A model generated the notes under the pieces. That model did not search any database. It was given only the letters and a program-made list of their open reading frames with translations, and was not told the DNA's origin. From NCBI GenBank assembly GCA_964510315.1, contig CAZEAP010000015.1:1-64000 (forward strand): a stretch of 64,000 nt of DNA. Direction: 5' to 3'. Position numbers and translations under genes: made by a program. This stretch comes from CAZEAP01 sp964510315 (GTDB taxonomy: Bacteria; Planctomycetota; Brocadiia; SM23-32). This document shows, in pieces, positions 57,657-64,000 of this stretch. How positions within the stretch are numbered: position 1 is the first letter of the stretch; each line of letters begins with the position of its first letter.

Positions 57657-58112
57657 TCACCCGGCCTCTTCTCGACCGCCGGAGGCCGCGTTCCAAACCG
57701 CCAACAGGAGCGCCATTCCGGCGAATACGGCAACCGGCAGAAGCACGGGCCAGTTCCGCCACGAGAGCAGACGGCTCCAGATCGAACCGCTGGACGGCGG
57801 CCCGGAAGGGGCTTTCTGCGCCTGCTGCCCTGGCCCGAATTCCTCCACTTTCTCGCCGGCCGCGGTGAAGCCGTATTCCTCCCGGGCGACCCGCTCGATG
57901 GCGCGGGGAGAACTCAGCAGGGCGTCCCGCTCCGCCCTGAGCCGGGCGTTCTGCCGCTCCAGTGCCTGCACCCGCGATCGCAGCCACTGCTTCTGCTCGG
58001 TCAAATCCTCCAGTTCGGCTCCCCGCCGGGCCAGAACGGCTCCGAAGAACGCAGCGACAAGGGTGACCGCCAGCACGGGCAGCCACAGCGACCTCACCGA
58101 GAATACGTCCAT
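57657..58112 (-). CDS. FtsB/DivIC-like septum formation initiator with extra C-terminal membrane segment
   Basis: A 151-residue protein. An N-terminal membrane segment (about residues 8-28) is followed by a leucine-zipper coiled coil (LRSRVQALERQNARLRAERD) and the DivIC/FtsB ending SPRAIERVAREEYGFTAAGE. FtsB-like proteins link FtsL and FtsQ in the divisome. This one is longer than usual, with a Pro-rich linker and a second hydrophobic segment (about 119-140). It has a good promoter at 58159-58187 and starts the minus-strand run through ilvN. Confidence 0.8.
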   Translation of the reverse strand: MDVFSVRSLWLPVLAVTLVAAFFGAVLARRGAELEDLTEQKQWLRSRVQALERQNARLRAERDALLSSPRAIERVAREEYGFTAAGEKVEEFGPGQQAQKAPSGPPSSGSIWSRLLSWRNWPVLLPVAVFAGMALLLAVWNAASGGREEAG

Positions 58113-58158
58113 CCGGCAGGGCTCCAGCGCAGAACGTGAAATCCACCAGTCACCTATG

Positions 58159-58187
58159 CTATAACAAGAAGCGGTTCGAGCTGTCAA
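58159..58187 (-). promoter_or_regulatory. Promoter of the ftsB-like/proA/lpxI/rsmD/ispE/spoVG run
   Basis: Reading leftward: TTGACA (58182-58187), 17 bases, TTATAG (58159-58164). It may drive the whole coupled block; the -10 box is imperfect. Confidence 0.6.
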
Positions 58188-58413
58188 CGTCACGGCCCCC
58201 GCCCCAAAGGTCCCTGGCCTGCGAAGCGGGTGAACTTTTTCTCCGCGGAATCGACCAAAAAGTAGTGGCTGTGCGTCTGCAGCGCCGGCCCCCTCGCGCC
58301 AAGCTATCCTGTGGCGGCTGCTCAACAACCTGCAGAGGAACCGGCCTCGTCCCGTTCCTCAGCCGATTGTTAACTTGAGATTTTGGTTCCCTCGACTTTT
58401 TACCAAACCCAAC

Positions 58414-60591
58414 ATGCCCCCGAAATCCTCCCCCCGATTGGTCCTCGTTCTGTGCGTGGCGGCTCTTTGCGCCCTTTCGGCCCGGCCCCCGGTCGTCGCC
58501 TCCACGGTGCGTCCCCTGTTGGAGGAGGCCCTGCGCTGCTCCACCGCCGTCCGTAACGCTCAGACCCGCGTGGACGTCCTCCTGGGGGTCGCGGAGGTGG
58601 CCGGACGGTCCGGGGACTCCGGACTGGTCGAGAGAGCCCTCACCGACGCCGCGGATGTCTGCGTCAGGCCGGACGCACCGGATGGGCTTCTGAAGAAGGT
58701 CGCCCTGGCTTCGGCGCGGACGGGCCGGCTGCACCTCGCAAGCGCGACGGCCCAGAAGCTGGAAAACGAGGTTGCCCGCACAGAGATCCTCCTGGGAATC
58801 GCCGATGTTCTCATCGACTCGGCAGAGCGGTCGAAGGCCCTGGAGACGTTGGAAGAGGTCGCCTGGCAGGCAGGTTCCCATCCGGAGCCCCGCCGCCGCG
58901 CGGCATGGATGCTGTCGGCCGCGGATCGATACGCCCGGCTGGAACGCCCGAAGGAGGCAAAGCAGTTGACAGTGGAGGCGCTCAATGCGGCTTACAAGGT
59001 GGAAGACCCTGCCCAGGCCGATGCTCTGGTAGCCCGGGCGGCGCTCGCGCGGGCCGAGGCCGGAGACTGCCCGGAAGCCCGGAGCATGGCGGCGGAGATA
59101 GCTACCGCGCCGCGGCAAGCGAGGACGCTGCTGAAGTTGTCCGGGCTCTGCGGAGAAGAGGGGCGGGAGACGCCCGATCAAAGACTGCTGAAACGGGCAA
59201 TGGCGGCCGCGGAGCAACTCCAGCCGCGCCCGCGGCTGGAGGCCATCGCCGAAGGCGCCGCCTGGCTTGCAGAGAGGGGGCGGGAGGGTAACGCCCTGCA
59301 GCTTGCTCGGATGGCCGAAGAGGCGCTGAAAGATATTCCTCTCCATCCCCCCGGCTCGCCGGACATCCGCCGGGTTGCGGAACTCTACGAGCAGCTCGGA
59401 AGGTGGGAGGACTCCGCACGGGTCGCCTCCAAGATCATCTCTCGTGCCGAAAGAGAACGCATCCAGTCGAACAGCATACTTCGCCTTGCGAGCCTGGGAA
59501 GGCTGGACGCCGCGCAGAAGCTGTTCGAGCAGATGCCTTCCGACAGTCGACGACGGGTGCCGGACGCCGTAAGTCGCAAACTGGCCGAGGTTTACGCCAG
59601 ACTGCACGAAAATGCGACTCTGGGGCAGATCGTCGCCCTCGAGTCCGAGGAGTTCCGGGACGCGGCGGCGGCGGTCTACGCCAGGAAGGCAGCCGCCGAA
59701 GGCAACTATAGCCAGGCGCTGCGCATGGCGCTGAGCATATCCAGGGCAAACTCCCGGGGCACAACGCTGCAGGAGATCGCAACGGCGGCGCTGGAGAACG
59801 CCTCGCCGAGCCAGATGCCCGGCGCCGCCGACCTGACCCGAAAGGCCCTGGCCGAGACTTTCCAGCGCGGCCGCCGGCTTGGGCTCCTGGTCCGCCTGGC
59901 ACGGAAACACCTCGAGTTCGGCGAAAGGGAAGCGACCGAACACGTGATGAGAGAAATCACAGTGCAGCTCGACGAGATCGCCTCCCCCCAGCAGCGAACC
60001 GGTGGGCTTCTCGACCTGGCCATACTGTCGCACGGACTGGGAGACCGGCTTTCCGCACTCCCCGGCGTGGGGGCCGCCATCGTCGAGGCCTACGAGATCA
60101 ATTGCAAAAGCTGCCGCGATACGGTCCTCGATGACGCCTTCCGAAAGCTCTGCCGGGCCGGAGGACCCGAACTGGTTGCCGGCGCGCTGGCCATCATCCC
60201 GGAGCCGGAGAACAGGCTGAAGCAGAGCCTCAGGGCCCTGTCGGAACTTCCCGAGTTGAGCACCCCGGAGAAGCGGCAGTTCCTGCAAGGGGCGTTGGCG
60301 ACGGCCCTGCGCAGCCCCCTCCCGCGGAGGCGAGCGACGGGGTTGACCGACACCGCCGGTGCCTACGTGGACCACGGTCTGGAGCCGGGCACCGCCGCGC
60401 GGGAAATGATCGAAAGCCTGGAGCCCGCGAGCCCACAGACCAGCCACAAAAGCCGAGCACTTTCATACCGTTTGGAGGTCCATCGGGAGAAGTTGCCGAA
60501 CCACTGCCCAACGAACCCGGGGCCTCTGCCCGGCCACGAAGCCCTCACACACTGTCAGCCTTTCACTGGAGCCAGCGAAATATGCACATGA
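58414..60591 (+). CDS. Secreted helical-repeat protein with CxxC
   Basis: A 725-residue protein with a signal peptide (residues 1-30, RLVLVLCVAALCALSA) and then almost entirely paired helices with TPR/Sel1-like spacing (for example ALLKLSGLCGEEG-type units and ALARAEAGDCPEARSMAAE). Near the C terminus, INCKSCRDTVLDDAF carries C564-x-x-C567, matched by a similar segment in the next gene. It is probably periplasmic. The ATG at 58414 lacks a clear ribosome-binding site; a TTG 13 codons upstream is an alternative. The stop overlaps the start region of the next gene. Confidence 0.72.
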   Translation: MPPKSSPRLVLVLCVAALCALSARPPVVASTVRPLLEEALRCSTAVRNAQTRVDVLLGVAEVAGRSGDSGLVERALTDAADVCVRPDAPDGLLKKVALASARTGRLHLASATAQKLENEVARTEILLGIADVLIDSAERSKALETLEEVAWQAGSHPEPRRRAAWMLSAADRYARLERPKEAKQLTVEALNAAYKVEDPAQADALVARAALARAEAGDCPEARSMAAEIATAPRQARTLLKLSGLCGEEGRETPDQRLLKRAMAAAEQLQPRPRLEAIAEGAAWLAERGREGNALQLARMAEEALKDIPLHPPGSPDIRRVAELYEQLGRWEDSARVASKIISRAERERIQSNSILRLASLGRLDAAQKLFEQMPSDSRRRVPDAVSRKLAEVYARLHENATLGQIVALESEEFRDAAAAVYARKAAAEGNYSQALRMALSISRANSRGTTLQEIATAALENASPSQMPGAADLTRKALAETFQRGRRLGLLVRLARKHLEFGEREATEHVMREITVQLDEIASPQQRTGGLLDLAILSHGLGDRLSALPGVGAAIVEAYEINCKSCRDTVLDDAFRKLCRAGGPELVAGALAIIPEPENRLKQSLRALSELPELSTPEKRQFLQGALATALRSPLPRRRATGLTDTAGAYVDHGLEPGTAAREMIESLEPASPQTSHKSRALSYRLEVHREKLPNHCPTNPGPLPGHEALTHCQPFTGASEICT

Positions 60592-63500
60592 AGTCCGGCA
60601 CTCTCCTCTGGGCAGTTCTCCTCCTCGCCCTGCTGACCATACTGGCCCCGCCGTCCGTCCGGGCGGACGAAGATTTGCTGCTGGAAGCGGCATTGGAGAA
60701 AGCCGCAGGGGTTTCGCCGCCCCGGGTTGGTACTGCTCTGCTCCTGCGGGTCGCGGAGACGTACGTGCAGTTCGGGGAGCCCGAACGCGCCCTCCATGCC
60801 TTCCAGTTGGCCGCAGAACATGCGAGCAACAGCAGCGCGGCCAGCCACTCCGTCGAGAAAGTGGCCGCGGCATGCGCAGAAGCCGGGTTTACCGAGCAGG
60901 CCCTGCAGGTTGCCGCACAGGTGGAAGGAGAGCGGCGCATAAGCTGCCTGCTTCAGGCCGCCGAGGCCGCTGCCGAAGCGGGCCGTAAACAGGCCGGTCG
61001 CACCGTCATCGGGGAACTGACCGACCGCATCGGCGAGATCGCCGACCCCTGGAACCGGGCGGATCGGCTGATAGAAGCGGCGGCGGTCTTCGCGAAGCTC
61101 GGAGAAACTTCCGAAGCATCTCGGAACCTGGAGCGGGCCGCCAACGCCGTGCAGGACCTGAAACCGCCGCGGGTGCGGGACCGCGTCCTCGGCCGGATCG
61201 CCGTGGAGCGCGCTGAGATGGGGCGGTTTGAGGCCGCACGTGAGGCGCTGCGCCGGATGGACGACCCCTCAACCAAGATGAAGGCCTTGCTGGAGACCAG
61301 CGCCCTGGCGGCCGCCGCGGGCCGCCGGGAAGACGCCCGTGAACTCCGCCGCCTGGCCATGAGCCAGGCCGAAGAGCTGCCAGTCGAGGACAACCTGCGA
61401 ATCATCGGCGAGGCGGTCTCGACTTATGCGGAGGCCGAAGAGCACGAATCTGCACAGGCGCTGGTCGAGGAAGTCGAGAGTCTCGCCCGCAAGGCAAAAC
61501 CCAGGGAAGCCCGTGACCGTCACCTCGCCAGGGCAGCCTCGCTGTACGCCGAGATCGGCCTCCTGGAAGATGCTGCACGGGTGGCCGCCGAAACCGGGAG
61601 CGACTACCAGGAGGCCAGATTTCGTGTACAGGCGGTAGTCCAAAACGTCCGCCAAGGCGATACCGCCGGAGCGGCCGCACTTCTGCACAGCATGCGGCCG
61701 GGGCATATCCGCTACGCAGGCTACAGGAACATGAAAGAGCTGGCGTCGGTATGGCGGCATATCCACCCCGAGGCAACCATTGAAAGGTTGCGCCTCAGGT
61801 ACCCCAGGGAGCTGGCCGACGCCTACGTGACGGTCCTTCACACAGAAGCGTTCCAGGCCGGCCGTTACAAAGAGGCACTAAAGCTCGCCCGGCGGATAAC
61901 CCGCCCAACCGCAAGGAGCGAAGCGTTCGAGAAGATCGCCCTCTCTGCTCTGCACGATCCGGACTGGGAATTCGAGCAGGCCGTCGAACTGGCTCGGGAA
62001 GTGCTCGACGCAACCTCCGCCGGTTCCATTCGCCTCCATCTTGTGCTGGCCATGGCAACGGAGCAAGCGGCCAGGGGGAATACAACGGAACTCCAGGATG
62101 CGATCAGCGAACTGCGCCGTCTCGCCCGGCAGGGAGCCTGGGACGAGGCCGAAGCGGAGGGCTTGAGCGGCGTGGCCGTGCTGCAGCACCGGCTGGGACG
62201 GACGAACGAGGCCCTCGAAACCATCGAGCAGGCAGTGGACGCAGCCGAGAAAATAGGCTGCGGAAGCTGCCGGATAGTCGCCGCGGAGTTCATTTTCACC
62301 CAGCTCTATCGCCTCGGCAACTGGCAGATGCTTCGGACCGCGCTGGCCGCCCTTGATCCCCCCGACCTGGTTCGCGAGCACGCTCTCGAAGCGCTCCAAC
62401 AACACGAAGGGCTGGAGGGGGACCAACAGCGCTTCCTGCTGCGAAGCGCGCTGGAAGCCGCCCTCGAGACGCATTCCAACGTCAGACAAGTCAAGCATCT
62501 CGTGGCGCTGGCCTCCGCCTACAGGGAAACCGGATTGAGCCCGGCAGTGGAGGAGAGGGAAATGCTCCTCACCCCCCACGAAACGCACAGCCCCCTGGAG
62601 GAGAGAATGGAGCAACTCAAGAGTTCTCTGGCCGCGGAAGCCGAGCGGCCGCCCGCCGGGTCACACCTCGCTTTTTTCTCCCAACCCGGATGCGCCCAGT
62701 GCGAAGAAGTCAAGGAACTGCTGGACAAAGTCCTTGCCGACTACCCGGCGACCTCGGTTCGGACCTACAACATCCAGGAGGAAGAGGCAGCCGTAATCAA
62801 CAAGGCGACGTGCCGGGGCCTCGGCCTGTCGAAATCCCAGCATCTGGTGACTCCGGCGGTCCTCGCCGCCAACGGAGGTCTGGTCAGCGGCGAGATCAGC
62901 GAGGAGTCTCTTCTCGCGCTGATCAGCCGCGCCAGAGGGATGCCCCCGGCCCGAATCTACCACCAGAAGTGGAAAGACTGGGCCAGGCAGGAGCTTGCCA
63001 GCGACTACGAATCGCTCGGGCTGCTGGTCGTGGTGCCCGGCGGGCTGCTGGACGGACTGAACCCCTGCGCTTTCACGGTGATCATCTTCTTCCTCTCCTA
63101 CATGGCTTACGTGGGGAAGAGCAAGAAGCAGATCGCCTGGGCCGGCGGCATATTCACCGCCGCCGTGTTCGTCACCTACTTGGGCGCCGGGCTGGCGCTG
63201 ATCCAACTGGTGGAATTCGCCGAGGGAATCTCCGTTGTCTTTACCAAGGCACTCTACGGTGTGACGGCGGCGCTCGTATTCGTGGCGGCGATACTGAGCT
63301 TCAGGGACGGCCTTCTCTGCCTGCGGGGGCGCACCCGCGATCTGACCCTCACGCTGCCGGACAAACTGCAGAGTAAGATCCGGCAGACCATCGCCAAGAG
63401 AACGCGCCTGGGGCTGACCATCGGGGCCACCGCCGTGCTGGGAGCGGCCGTGGCGCTGTTCGAGCTGCCCTGCACCGGGCAGACCTACCTGCCCGTCATC

Positions 63501-63731
63501 GTCTTCGCGCTGAACCACCTGGAGGGCCACTTCTGGGGACCGGTGGGCTGGCTGCTGCTCTACAACCTGTGCTTCATCCTGCCCCTCATCGTGGTGTTCG
63601 TTGGGGTCTTCTACGGGCTGACCTCCGAGAAGCTCACCGCCTGGTTCCGCCGCCACATGGCGGCCACCAAGTTCGGCCTGGCCGCGTTCTTCGCCGGCCT
63701 CTTCGCCTTCATGCTGACGCAGATATTCTGA
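60582..63731 (+). CDS. Helical-repeat protein fused to thioredoxin-like and CcdA/DsbD-like membrane domains
   Basis: A 1049-residue fusion. It has a signal peptide (residues 3-28), then periplasmic helical repeats to about residue 690, including C560-G-S-C563 in a segment homologous to the neighbour's. A thioredoxin/glutaredoxin-like domain follows (about 692-785) with C704-A-Q-C707 in FFSQPGCAQCEEVKELL. The last part has six or seven membrane segments of the CcdA/DsbD type, with the intramembrane cysteine pair C829 (GLNPCAF) and C964 (ELPCTGQTYLP). Such membrane domains carry reducing equivalents from cytoplasm to periplasm. An ATG at 60588 would give an ATGA overlap with the upstream stop and is an alternative start. 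Confidence 0.85.
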   Translation: MHMKSGTLLWAVLLLALLTILAPPSVRADEDLLLEAALEKAAGVSPPRVGTALLLRVAETYVQFGEPERALHAFQLAAEHASNSSAASHSVEKVAAACAEAGFTEQALQVAAQVEGERRISCLLQAAEAAAEAGRKQAGRTVIGELTDRIGEIADPWNRADRLIEAAAVFAKLGETSEASRNLERAANAVQDLKPPRVRDRVLGRIAVERAEMGRFEAAREALRRMDDPSTKMKALLETSALAAAAGRREDARELRRLAMSQAEELPVEDNLRIIGEAVSTYAEAEEHESAQALVEEVESLARKAKPREARDRHLARAASLYAEIGLLEDAARVAAETGSDYQEARFRVQAVVQNVRQGDTAGAAALLHSMRPGHIRYAGYRNMKELASVWRHIHPEATIERLRLRYPRELADAYVTVLHTEAFQAGRYKEALKLARRITRPTARSEAFEKIALSALHDPDWEFEQAVELAREVLDATSAGSIRLHLVLAMATEQAARGNTTELQDAISELRRLARQGAWDEAEAEGLSGVAVLQHRLGRTNEALETIEQAVDAAEKIGCGSCRIVAAEFIFTQLYRLGNWQMLRTALAALDPPDLVREHALEALQQHEGLEGDQQRFLLRSALEAALETHSNVRQVKHLVALASAYRETGLSPAVEEREMLLTPHETHSPLEERMEQLKSSLAAEAERPPAGSHLAFFSQPGCAQCEEVKELLDKVLADYPATSVRTYNIQEEEAAVINKATCRGLGLSKSQHLVTPAVLAANGGLVSGEISEESLLALISRARGMPPARIYHQKWKDWARQELASDYESLGLLVVVPGGLLDGLNPCAFTVIIFFLSYMAYVGKSKKQIAWAGGIFTAAVFVTYLGAGLALIQLVEFAEGISVVFTKALYGVTAALVFVAAILSFRDGLLCLRGRTRDLTLTLPDKLQSKIRQTIAKRTRLGLTIGATAVLGAAVALFELPCTGQTYLPVIVFALNHLEGHFWGPVGWLLLYNLCFILPLIVVFVGVFYGLTSEKLTAWFRRHMAATKFGLAAFFAGLFAFMLTQIF

Positions 63732-63781
63732 GGCTGCACGTTCTTCCTTGGGAGACGGCCGGCAGGGAGGGTACACAAAAA

Positions 63782-63858
63782 TGGTGGGCGGTACTGGACT
63801 CGAACCAGTGGCCTCCAGCGTGTCGAGCTGGCGCTCTGGCCAACTGAGCTAACCGCCC
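63782..63858 (-). tRNA. tRNA-Val (anticodon GAC)
   Basis: Acceptor GGGCGGT with the matching 3' strand, discriminator A and CCA. The loop TCGACAC carries GAC. It has its own promoter and is convergent with the CcdA fusion gene. Confidence 0.95.
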
Positions 63859-63867
63859 ATGCCGGCG

Positions 63868-63896
63868 ATTGTAGTTCACCCGCGCCGCCGTGTCAA
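63868..63896 (-). promoter_or_regulatory. tRNA-Val promoter
   Basis: Reading leftward: TTGACA (63891-63896), 17 bases, TACAAT (63868-63873), nine bases from the tRNA. Confidence 0.75.
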
Positions 63897-64000
63897 GAAG
63901 GCGCCGCTCCGATCCCTGTGGCGGAACGCTTTCCCCGAAATTGCCCAAAACGGCCCCGCCCCCGGCGCCATCGGTCACTTTGACCCCTCCCGCCGGCCCT

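Overview
The window is GC-rich, gene-dense bacterial DNA from a diderm. LPS-type outer-membrane genes are present (an lptD-like gene at 26888-29584, lpxI at 55506-56369, an O-antigen-ligase-like gene at 48487-50847). Mixed with them are genes often seen in Gram-positive, planctomycetal and candidate-phylum lineages (RNase Y, SpoVG, FapA, LexA). Cys-type sulfatases, a GH78 rhamnosidase, paired DUF2752/TM2 membrane proteins and a SpoVG carrying an internal zinc ribbon make me favour Planctomycetota or a neighbouring candidate phylum. That is an inference from memory of these families; placing the 16S gene at 40053-41663 in a tree would settle it.

Layout. 1-7873: an NSS transporter, a sulfamidase-like sulfatase, a DUF192 protein, an alpha-L-rhamnosidase and a flavodoxin-like protein. 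7899-10500: a small conserved-looking gene, lexA, a serine acetyltransferase and a small membrane protein. 10786-17487 (minus strand): phosphoglucose isomerase, then, from its own promoter, two related GT4 glycosyltransferases and a NUDIX-eIF2B fusion. 17652-21053: a second sulfatase, an HTH regulator with a small partner gene behind a perfect consensus promoter, and endonuclease V. 21174-23739: four small membrane proteins, two with zinc ribbons. 23755-25870: modular 7-mer/9-mer repeat arrays flanking a polysaccharide-deacetylase-like gene. 25943-35462: a lone VirB11-like ATPase, lptD, xseA, tRNA-Ser, trpF, a flavodoxin and rny. 36308-42026: a complete rRNA operon on the minus strand (16S-tRNA-Ile-tRNA-Ala-23S-5S) with tandem promoters and two boxA elements. 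42238-46010: a DksA/TraR protein, tRNA-Glu and a DUF1638-hydantoinase fusion. 46100-46500: a hairpin-rich non-coding region that shares a 51-bp inverted copy with the left end of the window. 46862-50847: fapA and an O-antigen-ligase-like gene. 50850-58112 (minus strand): a compact run ftsB-like, proA, lpxI, rsmD, ispE, spoVG, ilvB, ilvN. 58414-63731: two secreted helical-repeat proteins, the second fused to a thioredoxin-like domain and a CcdA/DsbD-like membrane domain. 63782-63858: tRNA-Val.

Working together. The rhamnosidase, two sulfatases and the transporter suggest use of sulfated or rhamnosylated polysaccharides. LptD, LpxI and the O-antigen-ligase-like protein point to an LPS-bearing envelope. 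The proA-to-spoVG block is translationally coupled through ATGA and TTGA overlaps. The best candidates for undescribed biology are the paired helical-repeat/CcdA thiol-redox locus, the NUDIX-eIF2B fusion in the glycosyltransferase operon, the DUF1638-hydantoinase fusion, the zinc-ribbon SpoVG with an acidic tail, and two kinds of non-coding repeat structure. Many promoters here are close to TTGACA-N16/17-TATAAT and stand out against the GC-rich background.
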